NCBI GenBank assembly: GCA_024235935.1 | Contig: JACKLL010000001.1 | Location: 1-64,000, forward strand | Length of the DNA stretch: 64,000 nt | Direction: 5' to 3' | From: Rhodoferax sp. | GTDB taxonomy: Bacteria; Pseudomonadota; Gammaproteobacteria; Burkholderiales; Burkholderiaceae_C | Shown here: positions 31,317-39,772 of the stretch, piece after piece | Position numbering within the stretch: the stretch's first letter is position 1 | Layout of the letters: every line of letters starts with the position of its first letter | Position numbers and translations under genes: made by a program | Notes under the pieces: model-generated | What the model saw: only the letters and a program-made list of their open reading frames with translations | Told to the model about the DNA's origin: nothing | Database searches by the model: none

Positions 31317-32513
31317 TCAGCGCGCGGCCACCTGCGCGGCCTGTGCCTTCATGGTCTTGGCTGCGGCGGTATAGCCGCCATCGCCACCATCGACAAAATG
31401 CACGTGCAGGCCCCCCGCGGCAGCCGTCACGAGGCAGGTCATCAAGGCGGTTTCGGACACGTTCATCCCATAACGCAATTCCCCCGCCGCAGATCGCTGG
31501 TCCAGATAGGCCTTGATCGCGGCAATGCAGTCCTGGGGACAGTCGATGACGAAGCTCACCGTGTCATCGTGCTTGCAGAAGTCGGTATTGCTGCTGATCT
31601 CGGCGATGTAGCGTTCGGGGTCGAAGCCCCCCACCGGCCGGCCCACCAGGAAAATCAGCCGCGCCAGCAACGTGTTGGCCAGCACCTTGAGCACGGCAAT
31701 CCACAGCGCCCCGCCGCGCCGGCTCGCCTGGGCCTCCAGCCAGAATCCCTTGGGTGGCCAGCCGGTGCGCAAGGTATCCGGCCGCACCGGCGCAGCGGCG
31801 CCCCCCTGGCGTGCCAGCGCCATCACCCGCGCATGAATCGCGCCCGGATCGGCAGCCCCCTGCAGGATCAGCGTCAGCATGCGCCCGCGGCCCGACTGCA
31901 GCGGATTCCAGCGACAGGAAAGCCCGTCGAGGTCGACCGCTTCGCCGTCGTCCAGCGTCTCTGGAACCGCCACCTGCGCAATCAGCGCCGCATCGCCGCG
32001 CCCACGGGCCGCGGCCTCCAGCATCGCAACACCGCCGCCCTGGAAGACGCCGAAGTGGTTGCCCGGCGTCGGCTCGAAGCGCCCCACGACCACGTCGCTG
32101 CCGAATTCCCGCAACAGACGCACCGGGCAGACTCCGACCCGCAGCTGCATGCCGAATTCGCGCAGCGCAAATCCGCGCACCCGCGCCAGGGCCTGGCGTG
32201 CGGCGGCGGCAGACTGCGGCGGCACCATCACCACCGAGCCGTCACCGCCGAACAGGAATGGCAACTGCGTGGGCGCACACAGGTTCTTGAGCGCGGCAAT
32301 CGCCATCGCTGCGACAAAGTTGACCGTCTTGTGCCGCCCTTCGGCCACGGCCTTGGTCGAGCCCACGATATCGGTGACCACCAGCTCCCAGTCATCCGGG
32401 GCCGGGCGGTACCGCGCCGTATCAAACGTATCGCTTGCACCGGCCAATCGCGGCAGTTCGGCAAAGAAGTTTTCGCCAGAGGCCTGGGGTGGTTCCGTGC
32501 GGATCGCGTCCAT
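31317..32513 (-). CDS. DUF3095 family protein (nucleotidyl-cyclase-like)
   Basis: A 398-residue soluble protein. The N-terminal half carries VVTDIVGSTKAVAEGRHK and PFLFGGDGSVVMVPP, which are DUF3095 blocks resembling class III nucleotide cyclases: the first Asp and the GGD could bind metal. The C-terminal half includes a second region with CKHDDTVSFVIDCP. No biochemical function is established for the family to my knowledge. It stands alone, 157 bp from the GST gene, in which no other gene was seen. Confidence 0.78.
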   Translation of the reverse strand: MDAIRTEPPQASGENFFAELPRLAGASDTFDTARYRPAPDDWELVVTDIVGSTKAVAEGRHKTVNFVAAMAIAALKNLCAPTQLPFLFGGDGSVVMVPPQSAAAARQALARVRGFALREFGMQLRVGVCPVRLLREFGSDVVVGRFEPTPGNHFGVFQGGGVAMLEAAARGRGDAALIAQVAVPETLDDGEAVDLDGLSCRWNPLQSGRGRMLTLILQGAADPGAIHARVMALARQGGAAAPVRPDTLRTGWPPKGFWLEAQASRRGGALWIAVLKVLANTLLARLIFLVGRPVGGFDPERYIAEISSNTDFCKHDDTVSFVIDCPQDCIAAIKAYLDQRSAAGELRYGMNVSETALMTCLVTAAAGGLHVHFVDGGDGGYTAAAKTMKAQAAQVAAR

Positions 32514-32570
32514 GGCCCCACTGTAACGGCAAGAGGCGGTTCACACGACGGGGGCGCGCATGCACAGGCC

Positions 32571-32987
32571 CTAGCTGTCCAGTGGCTTGGCGCGACCGGC
32601 CTTGGTCTCCGAGCGCCGCGCCTTGGTGTCGAGTCGGCGCTGGCGGGAAGCGCGGGTCGGCCGTGTCGGCCGGCGCACTGCCGGCGCCTCGGCGACGCTG
32701 TCGACCAGCGCATGCAGGCGGGCGAAGGCATCGAGCCGGTTCATGTCCTGGGTGCGGTGGGACTGTGCCTTGATGATCAGCACCCCTTCCTGCGTGATGC
32801 GCTTGTCGCGCAGTGCCAGCAGGCGTTGCTTGACATCGTCCGGCAGGCTGCAGGCCGGAATGTCGAAGCGCAGATGGATCGCGCTCGACACCTTGTTGAC
32901 ATTCTGCCCTCCGGCGCCCTGCGCGCGAACGGCCGTGATGTCGACTTCCGACTCTTGAACCAGAAGGGGTGTTGGTGCGGGTTTCAT
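32571..32987 (-). CDS. arfB: alternative ribosome-rescue factor ArfB (peptidyl-tRNA hydrolase)
   Basis: A 138-residue class I release-factor-like protein with the catalytic GGQ at residues 26-28 (GAGGQNVNKVSSAIHLRF) and a basic C-terminal tail rich in Arg and Lys that would enter the mRNA channel of stalled ribosomes. It lacks the codon-recognition domain of RF1/RF2. ATG 32987 is chosen over 33050 because the family opens a few residues before VDITAVRAQG. It rescues ribosomes on mRNAs without stop codons. Confidence 0.92.
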   Translation of the reverse strand: MKPAPTPLLVQESEVDITAVRAQGAGGQNVNKVSSAIHLRFDIPACSLPDDVKQRLLALRDKRITQEGVLIIKAQSHRTQDMNRLDAFARLHALVDSVAEAPAVRRPTRPTRASRQRRLDTKARRSETKAGRAKPLDS

Positions 32988-33114
32988 CTGACTGGAACTG
33001 TACACAGGCGCAGCATGGTTTGCCTGGCAAGAGGGGGAGCTCCGTGCCATTGCGCCCGCGCGATGCTAAGCTTCTGTCCCTGCCTGCACCACCGTCCAAG
33101 GCCCAAGGAGTCCG

Positions 33115-34059
33115 ATGAAAACCCTCGATCGCAACGCCCGGGGCGTCTACCTGATCACTGTCACCCCGTTTGCCGATGACGGTGCACTCGACCTGTCCAG
33201 CACCGACCGCATGGTCGACTTCTACCTGGAGCGCGGCGCCACCGGGCTGACGATTCTGGGCATCATGGGCGAAGCCACCAAGCTGACGGCCGAGGAGTCG
33301 CGCATCTTCGTGCGCCAGGTCCTGGCCCGGGTGGCAGGTCGGGTGCCCGTCATCGTCGGCGCGTCGGCAGCCGGCTTCGCGCCGATGCGCGAACTCACCG
33401 CCAGCGTCATGGATCTGGGCGCTTCGGGCGTCATGGTTGCTCCGGCGCCGACACTGCGCACCGACGAACAGATCCTCGCCTACTTCGACATGGTCAGCGA
33501 CACGCTGGGCCCCCAGGTGCCCTGGGTTCTGCAGGACCACCCGGTATCGACCGGCGTGCAGATGGCGGCCAGCGTCGTGACCCGGATCCTGAAGAATGCG
33601 CCCCATTGCGTCATGCTCAAGCACGAAGATTGCCCGGGCCTGGCCAAGCTCTCGGCGATTCGGGCTGCCGATGCCAATGGCGACATTCCCAGGGTGTCCA
33701 TCCTGGCGGGCAACGGCGGCGGCCTGTTCCTGCCGGAAGAACTGGGCCGGGGCGCCGATGGCGCGATGACCGGGTTCGCCTACCCGGAGATGATGGTCGG
33801 GGTCTGCCAGGCCCATGCGTCTGGCGACGTGCAGCGCTGCCACGACATTTTCGATGCCTACCTGCCACTGGCCCGCTATGAGCAGCAGCCCGGCATCGGG
33901 CTGGCCGTGCGCAAGCACCTGATGGTCGCGCGCGGCGCCATCGCGTCTGCCATGGTTCGCCGCCCCGGGCCGAGGCTGTCGGCATCGGACGTCAGCGACA
34001 TCCAGCGGCTGGTGCAGCGGCAGGACAAACGGCTGCAGGAGCTGGGCGCCGCCGCGTGA
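33115..34059 (+). CDS. dihydrodipicolinate synthase/N-acetylneuraminate lyase family protein
   Basis: A 314-residue TIM-barrel aldolase. K169 in VMLKHED is the Schiff-base lysine and GIMGEATKLT replaces the GTTGE loop of true DapA. The Tyr of the DapA catalytic triad (normally YNxPxxTG) is absent: the block reads WVLQDHPVSTG. It is therefore a catabolic lyase or hydratase rather than the lysine-pathway DapA. An AAGGAG site precedes the ATG. No neighbour reveals the substrate. Confidence 0.83.
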   Translation: MKTLDRNARGVYLITVTPFADDGALDLSSTDRMVDFYLERGATGLTILGIMGEATKLTAEESRIFVRQVLARVAGRVPVIVGASAAGFAPMRELTASVMDLGASGVMVAPAPTLRTDEQILAYFDMVSDTLGPQVPWVLQDHPVSTGVQMAASVVTRILKNAPHCVMLKHEDCPGLAKLSAIRAADANGDIPRVSILAGNGGGLFLPEELGRGADGAMTGFAYPEMMVGVCQAHASGDVQRCHDIFDAYLPLARYEQQPGIGLAVRKHLMVARGAIASAMVRRPGPRLSASDVSDIQRLVQRQDKRLQELGAAA

Positions 34060-34224
34060 CGGCACGGCCCGCTGGTGCACCAGATCGGAGCATCATCAGC
34101 CTGCCACCCGGCCCATGCCCCGGTGCGGCGGCCGGCAATCGGCTCCCGCCTGGATGCGGCCTGCGCAATAATCCAGTATTTGCGCCGCCGCCTTGCAGCG
34201 ACGACCCATACCCCCCTTCGGCCC

Positions 34225-36048
34225 ATGCCGCCATTCGCGTTCTGTCGTAGCCGCGCATCGCCCCGTCAACCCGTTGCGGGGCTGCTGGTCGGCTCTCTGC
34301 TGGCCCTTGTATTGGCATGTTTCTGCGGTCTTGCCATCAGCGCCGGCGCCCAGACCTCGCCGGCGCCCGTCGTGCTGGACGACCGCGTGCCCTCGGTCGA
34401 TGTCTGGCCCCAGGTCCAGATATGGGCTGACGCCGACAAGGATGCCGGCATCGAGCGGATCCTGCGCGATCCCCCGGTATTCGAGACTCCCGCCACGGCA
34501 GCGCGCACACTCGGGCTGCGGGACGACGCGGTCTGGCTGCGGATCCCGTTCTCGGTGTCGAACAACAGCAGCGGATTGTGGGTGTTGGACATCAACTACC
34601 CCGTCATCAATCGCATCGATGTTTTCGTGGTCTCCGGCGGGCAGGTGGTCAGCCGGGATCTGATCGGCAATCTGGTGCCCCCCAGCGAGCGCAAGGTCCG
34701 CGCGCGCACCTTGTCACTCGGGCTGACGCTGACGCCGTCCACCGACTACGTGATGTACCTGCGGGTGCAGAACACCGGCGCGATGATCCTGCCCATCACC
34801 TTGTCCAAGGCTCCGGAATTCCTGCAGAAGGCACTCGCCGAACAGATGCTGCAAGGTGTGCTGCTCGGACTGGGCCTGTGCCTGCTGGTGTACAGCCTGG
34901 GCCAATGGATGATGCTGGGTGAGCCGCTGTTCCTGAAGTACGCGATCCTGATCAGCGGCAGCATCCTGTTCTGTCTGCTGCAGTTCGGTGTCGGTCGTCA
35001 GTTTCTGTGGCCTGGCAATGCCTGGATCGAACTGCACATGGGCGGCCTGTCGGCGCTGATCGCCGCCACCGGCTCATTCCTGTTCATCGAACAGGTGCTG
35101 GCAGGCCCGGACATGGGCCCGCGCCTGTCGCGCCTGATGAAGATCGGCGCCGGGCTGACCACTTTCAGCGCCTTGATCTACGCACTGGACCTGATCACCG
35201 TGGCGAAGGTCACGTTGATCGTCAGCACACTGGGCCTGGCGCCGTCCCTGCTGGGCCTGCCGGGCGCACTCAAGCGTGCGCGCCGCGGCGATCCGGTCGG
35301 ACACTCCTTTTTGCTGGCCTGGGTGGTCTACGGCCTGACCACCTGGATTCTGATCGAGGTCATCAAGGGCCAGATGGCCGCCAGCTTCTGGACCCTGCAT
35401 TCCTTCCAGTTCGGCGCGACCCTGGACATGCTGATCTTCATGCGCGTACTGGGCCTGCAGACCCGTGCATACAAGGTGGCAGCGCAGGCGGCCACGCGCG
35501 AGCGCGACAACCTGCATTCGATGGCACATACCGACCCCCTGACCGGCTTGCCGAATCGCCGTATCCTGGATTTCGCGGTGGCCGCGGCGATCGCAGCGCG
35601 CCGACCGGACGAACTGGTGGCCGTGTACATGCTCGATCTGGACGGCTTCAAACAGGTCAATGACCAGTTCGGCCATGACACCGGCGACGCCTTGCTGATC
35701 GAGGTGGCGCACCGCCTGCAGGCCAGTCTGCGCAGTTCCGACGTCGTGTCGCGCCTGGGAGGCGACGAGTTCCTGGTGCTCTCTAGCGGACTCAAGAGCG
35801 AGGCCCAGGTTCGCGAACTGGGCGAGAAGATGGTCAAGGTGATCGAGGAGCCGATTCAGACCGCAGGTCACACCTGCCATATCGGCTTGACCGTGGGCTA
35901 CGGCATGGCACCGATCGATGGCATGGACACCCATACGCTGCTCAAGAAGGCCGACGCTGCCATGTACGCCGGCAAGCAGGCGGGCAAGGGGCGCGTGGGC
36001 ATCCTCGACACGAATATGGCGATACCGGTGGTCCGCAGCACCGGATGA
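34225..36048 (+). CDS. 7TMR-DISM sensor diguanylate cyclase
   Basis: A 607-residue protein: an N-terminal hydrophobic signal segment (residues 17-40), a periplasmic 7TMR-DISM extracellular beta-sandwich (about 45-200, with LGLRDDAVWLRIPFSV and SSGLWVLDINYP), seven transmembrane helices (about 210-410), and a GGDEF domain (about 435-600). The active site GGDEF is intact and an I-site RSSD lies five residues before it. ATG 34225 is chosen because it places the signal segment near the N-terminus. It probably senses a carbohydrate-like or small periplasmic ligand and makes c-di-GMP. Confidence 0.9.
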   Translation: MPPFAFCRSRASPRQPVAGLLVGSLLALVLACFCGLAISAGAQTSPAPVVLDDRVPSVDVWPQVQIWADADKDAGIERILRDPPVFETPATAARTLGLRDDAVWLRIPFSVSNNSSGLWVLDINYPVINRIDVFVVSGGQVVSRDLIGNLVPPSERKVRARTLSLGLTLTPSTDYVMYLRVQNTGAMILPITLSKAPEFLQKALAEQMLQGVLLGLGLCLLVYSLGQWMMLGEPLFLKYAILISGSILFCLLQFGVGRQFLWPGNAWIELHMGGLSALIAATGSFLFIEQVLAGPDMGPRLSRLMKIGAGLTTFSALIYALDLITVAKVTLIVSTLGLAPSLLGLPGALKRARRGDPVGHSFLLAWVVYGLTTWILIEVIKGQMAASFWTLHSFQFGATLDMLIFMRVLGLQTRAYKVAAQAATRERDNLHSMAHTDPLTGLPNRRILDFAVAAAIAARRPDELVAVYMLDLDGFKQVNDQFGHDTGDALLIEVAHRLQASLRSSDVVSRLGGDEFLVLSSGLKSEAQVRELGEKMVKVIEEPIQTAGHTCHIGLTVGYGMAPIDGMDTHTLLKKADAAMYAGKQAGKGRVGILDTNMAIPVVRSTG

Positions 36049-36063
36049 AGTCCAGCGCTTCGG

Positions 36064-36085
36064 GCAGGCTGGCAGGTCAGCCTGC
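36064..36085. terminator. hairpin between convergent cyclase and TRAP genes
   Basis: GCAGGCTG and CAGCCTGC form a perfect 8-bp stem with a 6-base loop, overlapping the stop codon of the TRAP large permease (36077-36079) and 15 bp after the cyclase stop. A bidirectional terminator is likely. Confidence 0.5.
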
Positions 36086-37372
36086 GTAGCCGAACATCAT
36101 CGGCAGCCAGAGCACGATGGACGGGAAGAAGATCAGCAGTGCCAGTGCAATCAGCAGGGCCACCAGGAACGGGCCGATCTCGCGGATCATCTCGATCAGC
36201 GGGATTCCGGTCGTGGCGTTGATGACGAACAGCAAAATGCCATAGGGCGGCGTGATCAGGCCGATCATGCAGTTCACGACCACCACGACGCCGAAGTGAA
36301 CCAGGTCGATGCCCAGTGCCCGCGCGGCCACGACGAACAGCGGAACGATGACCAGGATGATGGTGCTCGCATCCAGGATGCAGCCCAGCAGCAGCAGCAG
36401 TACGTTGACGCCAAGCATGAAGGCCAGCGGCGAGATCTGCATGCCGAGCATGGCGTCGGCCAGCAGCTTGGGAATGTTCTCCGAGGCGACGATGTAGTTC
36501 AGGATCAGCGCACCACCGATGACCAGCCCCACCGACGCCGAGGACTTGACACTGTCCAGCATGACCGTGCGCAGCGTCTTGAGCGAGAGTGCGCGGTAGA
36601 ACACGCCCGCCAGCACCAGCGCATAGGCGGCGGCGACCGCGGCCGCTTCGGTCGGCGTCGTGGCCCCGCCATAGATGCCGTATAGCAGGATCACCGGCAT
36701 CAGCAAGGCCGGAAATGCGCGCGCCGTAAGTGCCGGGATCTCGCGCAGGGGAACGACCTTGTCGGCACCGAAACCCCGCTTGTGCGAGATATAGCTGTTC
36801 ATTGCCATCAGCACCGCACCCATCAGCAGGCCCGGCAGGATGCCGCCCAGGAACAGGTAGCCGATCGACGAATCAGAGACCAGCGCGTACAACACCATTG
36901 GAATCGACGGCGGAATGATGGGGCCGATGGTGGCCGATGCGGCCGTGATCGCCGCCGCATAGCCGCGGCTATAGCGGCCGTCCTTGGTCATCATCTCGAT
37001 GATGACCTTGCCGATGCCGGCAGCGTCGGCCACCGCAGAGCCCGACATGCCGGAAAAGATCAGGCTCGCCACCACGTTGACGTGGCCGAGCCCGCCCTTG
37101 AAGCGCCCCACCAGCGCGACGCAGAACGTCAGCAGCCGGTCACTGATGGCGCCCGCGTTCATGATGTTGGCCGCCACGATGAACAAGGGAACGGCCAGCA
37201 GCACGAAGCTGTCGTACAGGCCATAGACGATCTGCTCGGCCGCAATGCCCATGTCCTGCCCCTTGACGAGCAGATAGACCAGTGCACCGACGATGATGGA
37301 GTGCGCAATCGGTGTGCCGATGGCCGCCAGCGCAAACAGCACCAGCAGACAGAGTGTGAACGCGAGACTCAT
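36077..37372 (-). CDS. dctM: TRAP transporter large permease subunit (DctM)
   Basis: A 431-residue, about 12-helix permease with GTPIAHSIIVGALVYLL and the conserved SGSAVADAAGIGKVIIEMM and PPSIPMVLYA blocks of DctM. It is the last gene of a dctPQM operon and overlaps dctQ by 4 bp. It uses the sodium or proton gradient to import a dicarboxylate or sugar acid. Position divergent from the TetR-shikimate operon suggests a hydroaromatic acid such as quinate or shikimate. Confidence 0.92.
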   Translation of the reverse strand: MSLAFTLCLLVLFALAAIGTPIAHSIIVGALVYLLVKGQDMGIAAEQIVYGLYDSFVLLAVPLFIVAANIMNAGAISDRLLTFCVALVGRFKGGLGHVNVVASLIFSGMSGSAVADAAGIGKVIIEMMTKDGRYSRGYAAAITAASATIGPIIPPSIPMVLYALVSDSSIGYLFLGGILPGLLMGAVLMAMNSYISHKRGFGADKVVPLREIPALTARAFPALLMPVILLYGIYGGATTPTEAAAVAAAYALVLAGVFYRALSLKTLRTVMLDSVKSSASVGLVIGGALILNYIVASENIPKLLADAMLGMQISPLAFMLGVNVLLLLLGCILDASTIILVIVPLFVVAARALGIDLVHFGVVVVVNCMIGLITPPYGILLFVINATTGIPLIEMIREIGPFLVALLIALALLIFFPSIVLWLPMMFGYAG

Positions 37373-37866
37373 ACCTGGCCTTGACCCGCCTGCGCGGCCT
37401 CATCCTGGTTATGGAAGATCCGCCACATGCGCAGACCGTAGACACCGACGGTACCGGCCACGAACAGCAGGTAGATGCTGAACACATAGGCCAGCGGAAT
37501 GCGCAGCGTCGCGCTCTTCTTGATGGTCAGAAAGCTGATCCAGTCCCAGGTGGCAGGCAGCGACACCAGCATGGCCACGACAATCGCCAGTGACGAGATG
37601 ATGCCGAACACCTTGCGCGTCGCCGGCGACACATGGTTGTACAACATGTCGAAGGTGATGTGGTCACGATGGCGCAGGCACAGTGCCGAACCCCAGAACA
37701 CCGTCCACAACCAGGTCGTCAGGCTCAGTTCGAGCGACCAGGGCAAGGGATAGTTGACGACGTAACGCGCGGTGATCTGCAGCACGAAGGCCAAAAACAT
37801 GGCGGTGAGCAAGCCCACCGCCACGTCGTCGGCCCTCGCCTGCCACCAGTCGAGTCTGGTTCGCAT
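37369..37866 (-). CDS. dctQ: TRAP transporter small permease subunit (DctQ)
   Basis: A 165-residue four-helix protein: TARYVVNYPLPWSLELSLTTWLW and ALCLRHRDHITFDML are the usual DctQ motifs. It lies between the binding protein and the large permease, starting 28 bp after dctP and overlapping dctM by 4 bp. It is an essential partner of DctM in the inner membrane. Confidence 0.9.
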   Translation of the reverse strand: MRTRLDWWQARADDVAVGLLTAMFLAFVLQITARYVVNYPLPWSLELSLTTWLWTVFWGSALCLRHRDHITFDMLYNHVSPATRKVFGIISSLAIVVAMLVSLPATWDWISFLTIKKSATLRIPLAYVFSIYLLFVAGTVGVYGLRMWRIFHNQDEAAQAGQGQV

Positions 37867-37894
37867 GGCAAGGCCTTCGGGTCAGAAAAGCGGG

Positions 37895-38887
37895 TCAGAG
37901 CGCGTTGATCTTCTCGATCAGACCCTTGGGCCAGGATTTGGACAGATCGGACTCCAGATACATCTTCTGCACGTGGCTGCGGAAGGCATTGACATCCGGC
38001 TCGTAAACCTTGAGGCCCTTGTCCTTGAAGAACTGCACCAGTTCCTCCTCGAGCTTGAGCTGCTTCTGGCGGCCGAATTCGGCGGCGTCATCGGCAGCCT
38101 TCTGCAGCTTGGCCTGGTTGGCGGGCGACAGCTTGTCGAACACCTTCTTGCTGACGGTCAGGTAGTTGAGGTCGACCAGGTGGCTGGTCAGCACGATCTG
38201 CTTGGTCACCTCGTAGAACTTGGCGTCCTTGTCGGTCGGCAGCGGATTGTCCTGTCCGTCGATGGCACCGGTCTGCAGCCCGGTATAGACCTCGGTGAAA
38301 GCCATCGGCGTCGGGTTGGCCCCCAGCGCGCGGCCCAGGAACATCCATGACTCGGAGCCCGGCATGCGCAGCTTGACGCCGGCCAGGTCGGCCGGGGTCT
38401 TGATTGGTTTGTCGTTGCGCAGATTGAGCTGGCGACGTCCGAGGTACATCACGGTGAGCAGCTTCACGCCCATCTTGTCCTCGACCATTTTCTTGAATGG
38501 CTTGAACAGATCAGACTCGAACACACGCTTCTGGTGAGCGGCATCGCGGTGCAGGTAGCCGGCCGAGAAAATCGAGAACTCGGGGAAGAACTCGGCCAGT
38601 TCCTGGGCCGAGGCAATCGACATTTCGAGGTTGCCGCGCGAAATCGCCTCGATCTCGGTGCCCTGCTTGAACAGCTCGGCATTCCAGTGCGGCTCGAAGG
38701 TCGCGAAGTCCGCCACCGCGGGGCCGAACACGGTGGTCAGGGCCACGGCGCGCTGGTCGGTCGCCGACGATGGCGAGGACAGGCGCAGCTTGGGCTTGTC
38801 CTGGGAAAACGCAGATCCGGCGAAGGCCGCCAGAGACGCTGCGGACGCGGCGGCCATGACGCGGCGACGGCTGAGGGTGAATTCCAT
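37895..38887 (-). CDS. dctP: TRAP transporter periplasmic binding protein (DctP)
   Basis: A 330-residue binding protein. The signal SRRRVMAAASAASLAAFAG looks like a twin-arginine signal, so the protein may be exported folded; the mature part starts QDKPKLRLSS. The conserved Arg of the ligand site is probably in LAGVKLRMPGSESW. ATG 38887 has a TAGGAGAC site. The ligand is a carboxylate; quinate, shikimate or a related acid is suggested by the divergent operon. Confidence 0.9.
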   Translation of the reverse strand: MEFTLSRRRVMAAASAASLAAFAGSAFSQDKPKLRLSSPSSATDQRAVALTTVFGPAVADFATFEPHWNAELFKQGTEIEAISRGNLEMSIASAQELAEFFPEFSIFSAGYLHRDAAHQKRVFESDLFKPFKKMVEDKMGVKLLTVMYLGRRQLNLRNDKPIKTPADLAGVKLRMPGSESWMFLGRALGANPTPMAFTEVYTGLQTGAIDGQDNPLPTDKDAKFYEVTKQIVLTSHLVDLNYLTVSKKVFDKLSPANQAKLQKAADDAAEFGRQKQLKLEEELVQFFKDKGLKVYEPDVNAFRSHVQKMYLESDLSKSWPKGLIEKINAL

Positions 38888-38977
38888 GTGGTTGTCTCCT
38901 AGGTTGAAATCCGGCAGATCCGAACGGGTTTTTCGGTCCGACATGTTAGCACGTAGTCAATGCGCAATCCATTTTGT

Positions 38978-38987
38978 ACCGAACGGT
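38978..38987. promoter_or_regulatory. candidate TetR operator in the dctP/tetR spacer
   Basis: ACCGAACGGT at 38978-38987 is a dyad (ACCG-AA-CGGT) within TGTACCGAACGGTTAA, in the 175-bp divergent spacer. Short ACCG/CGGT dyads are common in TetR-family operators. It would allow one repressor to control both the TRAP operon and its own operon. Confidence 0.45.
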
Positions 38988-39062
38988 TAATTGTCGTGCA
39001 GCTACGAGGGCACGCCATCAGGGAATTCCCTAGCTATCATTGGCAACAGAGCAGGAATCAAA

Positions 39063-39770
39063 ATGGACCAAATGGTACAAAACACATCAACCTCGGCGCA
39101 GAAAGCGCCGCTGCGCCCGCCGCTGGCGATTTCTGCCCGTGCGCCCGAACCCAGGACCAACGATCCCGAGCGCACGCGTGAGGCCATCCTGCAGGCCGCG
39201 CTGCTGGAATTCGGCGAAAAGGGCCTGGCCGGTGCACGCATCGATGCGATCGCAGCGGCCACCGACACCAGCAAGCGGATGATCTACTACTACTTCGGCA
39301 GCAAGGACGGCCTGTACCTGGCCGCGCTGGAGCAGAGTTATGCCGGCGTGCGTGACCGCGAGTCGCGCCTGCACCTCGACGACATGGACCCGGAGACCGC
39401 CCTGCGCTGCCTGGTGACGGTGACGTTCGACCACCACCTGGGCAACGAGAACTACATCCGCATCGTGATGTCCGAGAACATCAACCGCGGCCGTTACCTG
39501 GCGCAAAGCACGCGAATTCAGGAACTGAACCGGCCCGCCATCACGATGCTGCGCACCATCTACGAGCGTGGTGTTGCTGACGGCGTCTTCCGCGCGGGGC
39601 TGGATGCCACCGACATCCACGCATCGATCTCGGCGCTGAGTTTCTTCAACGTGTCCAACCGGCATACCTTCGGACTGATCTTTCAGCAGGAAAACGACTC
39701 GCCCGCCTATGTGGCCAAGCGGCGCGAGAACATCGTGCAGATGGTCTTGCGCTACGTGAAGAAGGGCTGA
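39063..39770 (+). CDS. TetR family transcriptional regulator
   Basis: A 235-residue TetR protein with HTH near residues 40-85: TREAILQAALLEFGEKGLAGAR, then IDAIAAATDTSKRMIYYYFGSKDGLY. The C-terminal ligand domain ends RRENIVQMVLRYVKKG. ATG 39063 is chosen over 38991 because it has AGGA nearby and removes a tail that would overlap the candidate operator. It is first in an operon (next gene 2 bp away) and divergent from dctPQM. The likely ligand is an intermediate of quinate/shikimate breakdown. Confidence 0.88.
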   Translation: MDQMVQNTSTSAQKAPLRPPLAISARAPEPRTNDPERTREAILQAALLEFGEKGLAGARIDAIAAATDTSKRMIYYYFGSKDGLYLAALEQSYAGVRDRESRLHLDDMDPETALRCLVTVTFDHHLGNENYIRIVMSENINRGRYLAQSTRIQELNRPAITMLRTIYERGVADGVFRAGLDATDIHASISALSFFNVSNRHTFGLIFQQENDSPAYVAKRRENIVQMVLRYVKKG

Positions 39771-39772
39771 CC

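Noticed and set aside
31257..33179. A 640-residue plus-strand frame across DUF3095 and arfB
   Set aside because: Both minus-strand genes have recognised motifs (GGDGS, GGQ); the plus frame has no domain.
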